DNA of 64,000 nucleotides, taken from NCBI GenBank assembly GCA_023664485.1, contig JAMPFK010000014.1, positions 3,344 to 67,343 of the forward strand. The letters are read 5' to 3'. Every line of letters begins with the position of its first letter. The first letter of the stretch is position 1. The DNA is from Bacteroides fragilis (GTDB lineage: Bacteria; Bacillota; Clostridia; Lachnospirales; Lachnospiraceae). Under the pieces are notes generated by a model that was given only the letters and a program-made list of their open reading frames with translations, searched no databases and was not told the DNA's origin. Of this stretch, positions 7,288 to 14,463 are shown piece by piece. Both the position numbers and the translations under genes were made by a program.

Positions 7288-9729
7288 ATGAAATTTGGTT
7301 TTTTTGATGACGCCAACCGCGAGTATGTCATCACGACCCCCAAGACCCCGCTCCCCTGGATCAATTATCTGGGCTGCAATGATTTTTTTACATTGATCTC
7401 CAATACCTGCGGCGGCTATAGCTTTTACAAGGATGCGAAGCTGCTGCGCCTGACAAGATACCGCTATAATGACGTTCCGATGGATATCAATGGAAAATAT
7501 TTTTATATTAAGGACGGGAACTGCATATGGAATCCGGGCTGGAAGCCGACGCAGACCGATCTGGACAGCTATGAGTGCCGCCATGGCATCGGTTACAGCC
7601 GCTTCACAGGCTCCAAAAACGGGGTGGAAGCCTCCGTGCTGGCATTCGTTCCAATGGACGACAGCTGCGAAATCAATCAGGTCAGGCTGACGAACAAATC
7701 CTCCGAAACGAAGAACATTTCTCTTTTTTCCTATGTGGAATGGTGTCTTTGGAATGCCGACGACGATTCCCGGAACTTCCAGCGGAATCTGAGCACCGGC
7801 GAAGTAGAAGTCGCCGGTTCAACGATTTATCATAAGACAGAGTACAGAGAACGGCGGAACCACTATGCCGTTTATTCGGTCAACGCCCCGGTGGACGGTT
7901 TCGATACAAGCCGGGACGCTTTTCTCGGCGCTTACCGCGGCGCGGCGGATCCGGAAGCGGTGGAAAACGGCAAATGCACAAATTCCATGGCGAGCGGCTG
8001 GTCTCCCATCGCTTCCCACCAGATCGATATGACGATCGCGCCCGGCGAAACAAAATCCTTCGTTTTCGTGCTGGGATATCTGGAGAATCCTGAGGCCGAA
8101 AAATGGGAAGCTCCCGGCATCATCAACAAAAAACCGGCAGACGCAATGCTTGCGAAATACCGGTCGGACGCCGATGTGGATAAGGCTTTTTCCCGGCTGA
8201 ACGACTACTGGAAGGCGCTTCTTTCCAAATACAGCGTAAAAACCTCGAACGATAAGGTGGACCGCATGGTCAATATCTGGAACCAGTACCAGTGCATGGT
8301 GACATTTAATATGTCCCGTTCCGCTTCCTATTATGAATCGGGCATCGGCCGCGGCATGGGCTTCCGCGATTCCTGTCAGGATCTGCTCGGCTTCGTACAT
8401 CTGATTCCCGACCGGGCAAGACAGCGTATCATCGATATCGCCTCCACCCAGTTTCAGGACGGCAGCGCGTACCATCAATACCAGCCTCTTACGAAGAAGG
8501 GTAACTCCGACATCGGAAGCGGCTTTAACGACGATCCGTTATGGCTGATCGCCGGCACTTCCGCCTATGTGCGCGAAAGCGGCGACACCTCCATTTTAAC
8601 AGAAATGGTTCCTTTCGATAATGATATGTCGGCAGCGGCACCGCTGATGAACCATCTGAAACGCTCTTTCGACTATACTGTGACCCACAAAGGGCCGCAC
8701 GGCCTTCCGTTGATCGGACGCGCCGACTGGAACGACTGCCTGAACCTGAACTGTTTTTCTGAGCATCCGGGCGAATCCTTTCAGACCTTTGGCCCTTCCG
8801 AAGGGCCGGTCGCGGAATCCGTATTCATTGCGGGTATGTTCGTAAAATACGGCGAAGAATATGCACAGCTATGCGAGCTGATGGACGATAATGCGGAAGC
8901 GGAGCGCGCAAGGGCCGAAGTGAAAGTGATGTACGATACGATTCTGAGAGACGGCTGGGACGGCGGCTGGTTCGTCCGCGCTTATGACGCATACAGCCAC
9001 AGGATCGGCTCTAAAGAATGTGAAGAGGGGCAGATCTATATCGAACCGCAGGGCTTCTGCGTCCTCGCCGGCGTCGGCGTAGAGGAAGGGCTTGCTGAAA
9101 AGGCGCTGGATTCCGTCAAAGAAAGATTGGATACCAGATATGGCGTTATGATCTTACAGCCCGCCTACACCAAATATCATTTAGAGCTCGGCGAGGTCTC
9201 CTCCTATCCGCCGGGATATAAAGAGAATGCCGGTATTTTCTGCCATAACAATCCCTGGGTCTCCATCGCGGAAACAGTCATCGGACGAGGCGGCCGTGCT
9301 TTTGAAATTTACCGGAAGACCTGTCCGGCCTATGTTGAGGAAATCAGCGAAATCCACAGGACAGAGCCTTATGTCTATTCCCAGATGGTTGCCGGCGCTG
9401 ACGCCAAATTCCACGGCGAAGCCAAGAACAGCTGGCTGACCGGTACGGCGGCATGGACCTTCGTGAACATCTCCCAGTATATTCTGGGCGTATACCCGAC
9501 CCACAACGGGCTCAGCATCAATCCATGCGTGCCCGCGGACTTCGGTGATTTCGAGATCACGAGAAAATTCCGGGAAGGGACTTATCATATCAGAGTGGTA
9601 AATCCCGACAATGTGGAAAAGGGCGTGAAGGCCGTTACCGTTGACGGCAGGCAGATCGAAGGATGCGTGATTCCTTATACTGCCGGAAAAGAAACGTATG
9701 ACGTAGTCGTAACTATGGGCCGGATTTAG
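7288..9729 (+). CDS. Cellobiose phosphorylase (GH94)
   Basis: 813 residues, the usual length of clostridial cellobiose phosphorylases, and similar end to end, from MKFGFFDDANREYVIT through SYECRHGIGYSRFTG and NMSRSASYYESGIGRGMGFR to the C-terminal KNSWLTGTAAWTFV. The presumed general acid is Asp480 in GRADWNDCLN. The enzyme splits cellobiose with phosphate into glucose-1-phosphate and glucose in the cytoplasm, saving ATP. The ATG follows GAAGGAG. It stands alone opposite the LacI gene and shares a candidate operator with it. No cellobiose transporter is adjacent. Specificity between cellobiose and a close disaccharide rests on overall similarity. Confidence 0.93.
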   Translation: MKFGFFDDANREYVITTPKTPLPWINYLGCNDFFTLISNTCGGYSFYKDAKLLRLTRYRYNDVPMDINGKYFYIKDGNCIWNPGWKPTQTDLDSYECRHGIGYSRFTGSKNGVEASVLAFVPMDDSCEINQVRLTNKSSETKNISLFSYVEWCLWNADDDSRNFQRNLSTGEVEVAGSTIYHKTEYRERRNHYAVYSVNAPVDGFDTSRDAFLGAYRGAADPEAVENGKCTNSMASGWSPIASHQIDMTIAPGETKSFVFVLGYLENPEAEKWEAPGIINKKPADAMLAKYRSDADVDKAFSRLNDYWKALLSKYSVKTSNDKVDRMVNIWNQYQCMVTFNMSRSASYYESGIGRGMGFRDSCQDLLGFVHLIPDRARQRIIDIASTQFQDGSAYHQYQPLTKKGNSDIGSGFNDDPLWLIAGTSAYVRESGDTSILTEMVPFDNDMSAAAPLMNHLKRSFDYTVTHKGPHGLPLIGRADWNDCLNLNCFSEHPGESFQTFGPSEGPVAESVFIAGMFVKYGEEYAQLCELMDDNAEAERARAEVKVMYDTILRDGWDGGWFVRAYDAYSHRIGSKECEEGQIYIEPQGFCVLAGVGVEEGLAEKALDSVKERLDTRYGVMILQPAYTKYHLELGEVSSYPPGYKENAGIFCHNNPWVSIAETVIGRGGRAFEIYRKTCPAYVEEISEIHRTEPYVYSQMVAGADAKFHGEAKNSWLTGTAAWTFVNISQYILGVYPTHNGLSINPCVPADFGDFEITRKFREGTYHIRVVNPDNVEKGVKAVTVDGRQIEGCVIPYTAGKETYDVVVTMGRI

Positions 9730-9778
9730 AAAAATAACAAACTTGCGCCGCAGAGCGCCCCTGCCGGCAAATGAGCAT

Positions 9779-9835
9779 TCTCCGGAGAGAATTGAGAAGC
9801 TTCTCTTTGAAAATGTGACACAGAAAGTCAGTTGA
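9779..9835 (+). pseudogene. Short coding remnant (C-terminal tail) repeated at 63.4 kb
   Basis: The frame reads ERIEKLLFENVTQKVS then stop. At 63358-63411 on the minus strand a related tail reads NIEKLLFKNVAQKAAWF then stop. Both are isolated from any start and any longer open frame, so they look like decayed ends of copies of the same unrecognised gene. Confidence 0.35.
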
Positions 9836-9893
9836 TTTTAGCGAGACAACTTTGTGATTGCCATGGAGAGTAAAAGAAACATGCGTTTTTCTC

Positions 9894-9922
9894 TTGCGCT
9901 CTGCTGCCGGATATGCTATATT
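9894..9922 (+). promoter_or_regulatory. Promoter of antitoxin RNA, copy 1
   Basis: TTGCGC (9894-9899), 17 bp, TATATT (9917-9922) with a TG one base before the -10 box. Confidence 0.6.
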
Positions 9923-9928
9923 ATAGAC

Positions 9929-10032
9929 AGAAAAAGGGAAAGCCATAGAAGCGGCTCTACCCTCCGAATAACAACTAAGTCAATGCTTTACAGCATCAGC
10001 CGTCACTATTGGCAGTAGTGGCGGCTATTTTC
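9929..10032 (+). ncRNA. Antisense antitoxin RNA, copy 1
   Basis: Begins about 7 nt after the -10 box and ends at a terminator hairpin (9998-10008 with 10016-10026, then ATTTT). Its 3' end is complementary to the last codons and 3' end of the toxin mRNA, the geometry of TxpA/RatA- and BsrG/SR4-type systems. Confidence 0.65.
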
Positions 10033-10120
10033 GTTTCCCCTTGAAAATGGTGTAACATAATCCAATCAGGGCAACAATGAATATTCCAGTCTGAACTAAA
10101 TCAGAATATGTAATCATCAT
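10025..10120 (-). CDS. Holin-like type I toxin peptide, copy 1
   Basis: A 31-residue peptide (MMITYSDLVQTGIFIVALIG, then LCYTIFKGKRK): a short polar head, one transmembrane segment (about residues 9-25) and a basic tail. This is the pattern of the putative holin-like (Fst/TxpA-like) toxins of Firmicutes, which damage the membrane when unrepressed. The ATG at 10120 follows AAGGAGGG, and an adjacent ATG at 10117 is possible. A longer upstream frame exists, but the RBS favours this start. The stop codon lies inside the terminator of the opposing RNA. Confidence 0.8.
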   Translation of the reverse strand: MMITYSDLVQTGIFIVALIGLCYTIFKGKRK

Positions 10121-10207
10121 TGGCAACGCCCTCCTTTCTTTCGTCTGGAGGGTTAGCCCCTCCGAAATGGAGGGCAGCCGCCCGGCTCTATGGTTTCCCA
10201 TGTCCAA

Positions 10208-10236
10208 AGTATAGCACACGTTTCTTTATCAGGCAA
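10208..10236 (-). promoter_or_regulatory. Toxin promoter, copy 1
   Basis: On the minus strand TTGCCT (10231-10236), 17 bp, TATACT (10208-10213), preceded by TGC (extended -10). It gives a leader of about 80 nt before the toxin ATG. Confidence 0.65.
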
Positions 10237-10383
10237 TGACAATATGCCGTTTTCATTGTGCATCCGGCTTTACTCCTTTTATCGTCTATGCTGTTATAAT
10301 CCAAAATAAGGGCTTGTGGTGCGTGTTGTAATAGTAATCCTCTGACAGGAAAATGGGAGAATAGAAAAACATGCGTTTTTCTC

Positions 10384-10412
10384 TTGCGCTCTGCTGCCGG
10401 ATATGCTATATT
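10384..10412 (+). promoter_or_regulatory. Promoter of antitoxin RNA, copy 2
   Basis: Same elements as in copy 1: TTGCGC, 17 bp, TATATT. Confidence 0.6.
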
Positions 10413-10418
10413 ATAGAC

Positions 10419-10522
10419 AGAAAAAGGGAAAGCCATAGAAGCGGCTCTACCCTCCGAATAACAACTAAGTCAATGCTTTACAGCATCAGCCGTCACTATT
10501 GGCAGTAGTGGCGGCTATTTTC
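10419..10522 (+). ncRNA. Antisense antitoxin RNA, copy 2
   Basis: Identical to the RNA at 9929-10032. Since the copies are identical, each RNA can silence both toxins. Confidence 0.65.
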
Positions 10523-10610
10523 GTTTCCCCTTGAAAATGGTGTAACATAATCCAATCAGGGCAACAATGAATATTCCAGTCTGAACTAAATCAGAATATG
10601 TAATCATCAT
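10515..10610 (-). CDS. Holin-like type I toxin peptide, copy 2
   Basis: Identical 31-residue peptide, RBS and stop overlap as in copy 1. Both copies look intact, with their own promoters. Confidence 0.8.
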   Translation of the reverse strand: MMITYSDLVQTGIFIVALIGLCYTIFKGKRK

Positions 10611-10697
10611 TGGCAACGCCCTCCTTTCTTTCGTCTGGAGGGTTAGCCCCTCCGAAATGGAGGGCAGCCGCCCGGCTCTATGGTTTCCCATGTCCAA

Positions 10698-10726
10698 AGT
10701 ATAGCACACGTTTCTTTATCAGGCAA
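10698..10726 (-). promoter_or_regulatory. Toxin promoter, copy 2
   Basis: Same elements as in copy 1: TTGCCT, 17 bp, TATACT with extended -10. Confidence 0.65.
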
Positions 10727-10856
10727 TGACAATATGCCGTTTTCATTGTACAATTACCTCCGGTAAACGGTAGATAATAATTGAATTTACCAGTCAATCC
10801 TATCGTATTTCTTTTGACACAAAAATGATAACAAATCAATTCTGTGGCCATGATTT

Positions 10857-11012
10857 TTATAAAAACCTGTATCCATCCAATGTATTCTGTATTTCTTTAT
10901 CATCAGACAAAATACCTGCAACAGATATTTCACCTGTCATCTCAAAATGTTTAATCAGATTAAAACACCGATTATACCCGGTACCCGTACCCCAAATAAT
11001 TATGTTAAACAT
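10857..11012 (-). pseudogene. Truncated Rossmann-module gene at the distal end of the glycan cluster
   Basis: An ATG with a strong GAGGGGG RBS opens a 51-codon frame beginning MFNIIIWGTGTGYNRCFNLI and continuing VAGILSDDKEIQNTL. It is a clear first half (beta-alpha-beta, WGTG loop) of the module that is fused to many enzymes in this cluster (compare IIWGTGKCYRKN at 29149-30297 and LIWGTGNVYYANG at 13447-14439). The frame stops in mid-module, with faint homology afterwards in other frames. It is therefore a decayed N-terminus of a lost gene, although a short peptide could still be made. Confidence 0.6.
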
Positions 11013-11112
11013 AGGAACCCCCTCACACAAATCACGTTTGTCATCATAATTATCCTATATGGATTTATAGTATATGCCAGTTTATATCACATAGCATTCC
11101 TTATGGCGGATT

Positions 11113-11132
11113 AAAAAGCATGTGGCCCATGC
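11113..11132 (-). terminator. Terminator candidate after the last gene of the glycan cluster
   Basis: On the minus strand GCATG-GGCCA-CATGC is followed directly by TTTTTAAT, just past the stop at 11138. The stem is short (5 bp), so efficiency is uncertain. Confidence 0.45.
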
Positions 11133-11137
11133 CCTGA

Positions 11138-12076
11138 CTACCCTTTTCCCAGGGCCCCCGCAAAATATCTCCCTATCCTGGCAATGAACCTGAGAACATC
11201 TTCCTTCATGATGTTGGGAAATGCCGTGAGCGCCGGAGCCGTTTCAAAACTCAGTACGCCGTTAAAACGTATTTTTCTTAATCCTTTCAGGAAGCCTTCC
11301 CAGTCCGTAGACGTTGTGTTTTCACGACTGTTTGTGAATGTAAAAGGCAGCTGATGCAGATCGCCGATACCGTCGTTATCATGAATATGGAGAACTTTCA
11401 GCCTGCTGCCGAGGATTGTCAGGAAATTCTCAAAATCGATGCCCACAAGATTTGCGTGTCCTGTATCGAAACAGAATCCGAGAACTTCCGCGCCATATTT
11501 CTGATTTACGGCATCGATTCTGTCCGCCGCCTTCCCGGCATCGCAGCATGGGCCTTCTATGATATGTTTTCCCAGGCTTGTATAAAGATTTTCGATGCAG
11601 ATCGTAATACCCAGTTCTTTTGCCAGCGGCGCGAGGAACTCTATAAATTCCAGCGTTTTTTCCCACTCGGCTTCTTCCGATCCCAGATAGCGCGCAAGCT
11701 TGAAACCGTGAATAACAATGTACTGACAATCCATAAAAGCGCATATCCTCATACTCTTCTGCGCCACTACGTTTTTTAAATAGTCGTTCAGTTCAGCGCT
11801 GCCGTCCGGCACATAATTCGGATACGGCATATGCATCTGGTTTATCCTGATACCGGCAGTTTTTGCCGCTTCTTTATGCGGCGCAAAGAATGCCTCGATC
11901 TCCGTCTGCGATTTGTCAAAAAAATCATTGGTTTCAAATCTGTACAGCAGCAGATTCAAAAGATACGAATTCAGACTGAAATCACAACAGGTAAACCCCG
12001 CCCGTTTCAGCATCTCAAAGCCTTCCTGCGGGCACTCATCCTTTATTACGTTCTGGGTCTGCACTCCGATATCCAT
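11138..12076 (-). CDS. Sugar phosphate isomerase/epimerase (xylose-isomerase-like TIM barrel)
   Basis: The start at 12076 (MDIGVQTQNVIKDE) is chosen from the GGAGG six bases before it; a longer frame to 12133 lacks an RBS. The protein (about 312 residues) has the AP-endonuclease-2/xylose-isomerase-like barrel with the expected metal ligands: Glu in ITICIENL, Asp and His in FCFDTGHAN, His in LKVLHIHDND, and Glu in VLSFETA. Such enzymes isomerise or epimerise sugars and polyols. It is the last intact gene of the cluster. The upstream neighbour is a paralogue lacking these ligands. The substrate is unknown. Confidence 0.8.
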   Translation of the reverse strand: MDIGVQTQNVIKDECPQEGFEMLKRAGFTCCDFSLNSYLLNLLLYRFETNDFFDKSQTEIEAFFAPHKEAAKTAGIRINQMHMPYPNYVPDGSAELNDYLKNVVAQKSMRICAFMDCQYIVIHGFKLARYLGSEEAEWEKTLEFIEFLAPLAKELGITICIENLYTSLGKHIIEGPCCDAGKAADRIDAVNQKYGAEVLGFCFDTGHANLVGIDFENFLTILGSRLKVLHIHDNDGIGDLHQLPFTFTNSRENTTSTDWEGFLKGLRKIRFNGVLSFETAPALTAFPNIMKEDVLRFIARIGRYFAGALGKG

Positions 12077-12187
12077 CATAATCCTCCATTCCTGCTCAGC
12101 CCGCGAATCTGGGGCGGCGCAATATGCGCTCAAGCACCAGATTTGCCTGTGAAAAATTTATTTTTCACAGTATCCTCCCGAAAGCCT

Positions 12188-13435
12188 TCACTCGTTTCCC
12201 CTGTCCAGCCTGTCAAAATAGAACGACGGCATATATTCGTCATTAAAATAACCGATGTTTTTAATCCCCATTTCCTGAAGCTGCCTTTCTATCTCACGAT
12301 AATAGATATTGCAGATGACTACACAGCAGTCTTCCGGAAGGTTTTTGAGTTCTTCAGGGTTTTTCACTATCAGTCCTTCAAATTCCGTTCCCCAGAGCTT
12401 TGGATTATTATCACAGGTAAAAAGCGGCGGATATTTTTCTCCATAACATTTCATATAATTGCGGCACATATTGCCGGCGCCGAACAAAACGAACCGTTTA
12501 TATTTTTTCAGATTATTCTCGATCTCGATCTGCCATTTAAAATAATCGCCGACTTCCCTTGCAAGCTTAAAAAGCGTCGGCCTTATAAGCGGTGAAAATG
12601 CCGCCAGCGTATCCGTAAAATCAACGATCAGCTCTCCGTCAAAACCAATCTCCCTGAGCCCCCTGATAAGCCCCATCCAATCGGTGACAGTCTTCTCCCC
12701 GTACGCACAGGTAAACGGCAGGAGCGAAGCATTCTTATGCCCGTCATTGTCACGCAGTATCACAGCTTTCAGCCTGTTTCCCAGCGCATTGACAAAACCC
12801 TGTACATCATTTCCGCAGATATTGCAGACGCCCATGTCAAGGCAGAACCCGAATACATCCTGTCCCGCATCGCGGTTCAGCCTGTCGATTACCTCCACTG
12901 CCCTTTTCGGTTCGCATAAAACCCCCCGGACAAGATGGCCGGACAAATCCGTCGTCTGATTTACAAGTAATATGTGGATATCCGCTTTCCGCGCTTTTTC
13001 AGAAAGTTTTCCGTAAAAGCCTGTATCATCTTTTTCTTCCTCCGGCATGCCAATCACCAGATACCGGCACTCCGCCTTTTTACAGAAATCGATGCTCTCA
13101 TGCATAACGTCTGTTATGTAATTCTGCGGCCACGGCTTGCCTTTTCTCCGTCCAAAACGCGGCGCGTACAAAACCGGGATGTCTATTCCGTCTTTTCGAC
13201 AGGCGGCGATCATATCCAGATAACGTTTCTTTATCGTCTCCGGTTCTTCCCTCTTAGATACGGTTTTCATTTTCCACCGCCTTGACGCCGTCTCATCGTT
13301 GTCTTCTTCCGGCGGCCGAAGCCATGCCGCAATGCAAAGCATCAGATTTTCGATTCCCGCATTTTTCAGGTCTCTTATTCCCCCGGCCGGCCTCCGGGTA
13401 TCGATTAAACAGGTGTTCCGATAACTCAGATTCAT
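12188..13435 (-). CDS. Degenerate xylose-isomerase-like barrel fused to a C-terminal Rossmann module
   Basis: 415 residues. Residues 1-300 align with the neighbouring isomerase, but the metal ligands are replaced: Glu to Val (HILLVNQ), His to Val (FCLDMGVCN), His to Ile/Arg (VILRDND) and Glu to Asp (LIVDFTD). Residues about 313-405 form the cluster's Rossmann module (FVLFGAGNMCRNY, then FTCDNNPKLWG and VVICNIYYREIERQL). The ATG has AAGGAG five bases upstream and the preceding gene stops 11 bp before. It is probably a non-catalytic pseudo-enzyme with a binding or structural role, or one with altered chemistry. Confidence 0.72.
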   Translation of the reverse strand: MNLSYRNTCLIDTRRPAGGIRDLKNAGIENLMLCIAAWLRPPEEDNDETASRRWKMKTVSKREEPETIKKRYLDMIAACRKDGIDIPVLYAPRFGRRKGKPWPQNYITDVMHESIDFCKKAECRYLVIGMPEEEKDDTGFYGKLSEKARKADIHILLVNQTTDLSGHLVRGVLCEPKRAVEVIDRLNRDAGQDVFGFCLDMGVCNICGNDVQGFVNALGNRLKAVILRDNDGHKNASLLPFTCAYGEKTVTDWMGLIRGLREIGFDGELIVDFTDTLAAFSPLIRPTLFKLAREVGDYFKWQIEIENNLKKYKRFVLFGAGNMCRNYMKCYGEKYPPLFTCDNNPKLWGTEFEGLIVKNPEELKNLPEDCCVVICNIYYREIERQLQEMGIKNIGYFNDEYMPSFYFDRLDRGNE

Positions 13436-13446
13436 ATACGCTCCTT

Positions 13447-14439
13447 CTAATGCTCAACGACTCCAATCCCCATCCATTGATCCGGATAACTTGAAAACAC
13501 TTTATGCTTTTTATCCTTTGTCGATTCCACAACCTCTTTCCATGTTCTGACCACCCCTCCGTTAAGGCTGTCATATTCATGTGCATAAATATCATGAAAA
13601 CATGTTACTTTTTTTGCATACTGCCCCACATTTTCCCAATCCGTTATAGAAGCATCATAAGAATGGTCCGCATCAATAAACACAAAATCATAGCTTAATC
13701 CTGTATAATCCTCCGACCTGGTCGGAATTTTTTTGTCCAGCGCCGGGAGTACTGCATGGTATGTATCAAACGAATCCATCACGTCACAGATGTCTACACA
13801 GGTATATTTAAGTCCCTGATTTCTTCTGGAAAGAAGCGCGCACATAATGTAGGAACTCTTTCCGGCATTTACTCCGATCTCAATGGCTGATTTTACATCC
13901 AGATTACTGATATAGCAGCATAATCCCGCAAATTCTTCAACGATCTGCATCATCCCGTACTGCGTATATATGGTGTCTTCTCCCTGTTTACGAAACGGAA
14001 AGATGCCGTATTCTTTAATCCTTGCACACATCCATTCAAAATTGTTGACCTCTTCCTCCGATGCAGATAATATCTGCTTTAAGATATTGACCTGTCTTGC
14101 CACAATCTGCCTGTAATATTCTGTATCTGTTCCCGCATGCTTCTTTGTATAATCCCATATTGACATTACCAGATTCGTATCGATTCCAAGCTGGCAGATA
14201 TCATTTCTGATGCTTTCGGCCATCTCGCCCGACGCCGCTACTACGATAAGATCCCATTCATAACGGTTGACTTCCTCTTTCCTGATAACAGGGCAGCCGT
14301 CTTTTCGCTCTTCCTTCTTATCCCTGGTAACGAGCGCAACGATCTGCAGAACGCCCTGTTGTTTCAGATACTCCAATAATTGGCCGTTCGCATAATACAC
14401 ATTTCCGGTTCCCCAGATCAATACTCTGTCTACAATCAT
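13447..14439 (-). CDS. Rossmann module fused to a class I SAM-dependent methyltransferase
   Basis: 330 residues. Residues 3-100 are the shared module (RVLIWGTGNVYYANGQLL, then DLIVVAASGEMAESI). Residues about 150-325 are a Methyltransf_24-like domain: SAM-binding SAIEIGVNAGKSSYIM, acidic residue in YTCVDICD, and motif IV YDFVFIDADHSYD with downstream FHDIYAHEYD. Such methyltransferases often modify sugars. The start follows GGGGGAG at six bases. The target is unknown, presumably a sugar of this cluster's glycan. Confidence 0.78.
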   Translation of the reverse strand: MIVDRVLIWGTGNVYYANGQLLEYLKQQGVLQIVALVTRDKKEERKDGCPVIRKEEVNRYEWDLIVVAASGEMAESIRNDICQLGIDTNLVMSIWDYTKKHAGTDTEYYRQIVARQVNILKQILSASEEEVNNFEWMCARIKEYGIFPFRKQGEDTIYTQYGMMQIVEEFAGLCCYISNLDVKSAIEIGVNAGKSSYIMCALLSRRNQGLKYTCVDICDVMDSFDTYHAVLPALDKKIPTRSEDYTGLSYDFVFIDADHSYDASITDWENVGQYAKKVTCFHDIYAHEYDSLNGGVVRTWKEVVESTKDKKHKVFSSYPDQWMGIGVVEH

Positions 14440-14463
14440 TTCTTACTCCCCCAAAATGCTTTG

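Larger units (their letters stand above)
9877..10259. repeat. 383-bp direct repeat, copy 1 (type I toxin-antitoxin module)
   Basis: Identical as far as I can read to 10367-10749 (offset 490 bp). It contains a complete antisense RNA gene on the plus strand and a small holin-like toxin gene on the minus strand. Confidence 0.9.
10367..10749. repeat. 383-bp direct repeat, copy 2 (type I toxin-antitoxin module)
   Basis: Second copy of 9877-10259, separated from it by 107 bp of unrelated sequence. No transposase flanks the repeats, so a tandem duplication is the simplest origin. Confidence 0.9.

Noticed and set aside
7819..8478. Minus-strand frame of 219 codons
   Set aside because: Antisense to the GH94 catalytic region, which is certain.
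9713..9946. Minus-strand frames beginning MAFPFSVYNIAYPAAERK, also at 10188-10436
   Set aside because: They cover the antisense RNA promoters of the toxin-antitoxin modules, diverge completely outside the repeat and have no RBS; not genes.
9877..10749. CRISPR-like direct repeat
   Set aside because: Only two long (383 bp) copies with internal genes; there is no short-repeat/spacer structure.
11831..12595. Plus-strand frame of 254 codons
   Set aside because: It lies antisense to two barrel genes that align with each other; the composition is Phe/Ile-rich without domain logic.
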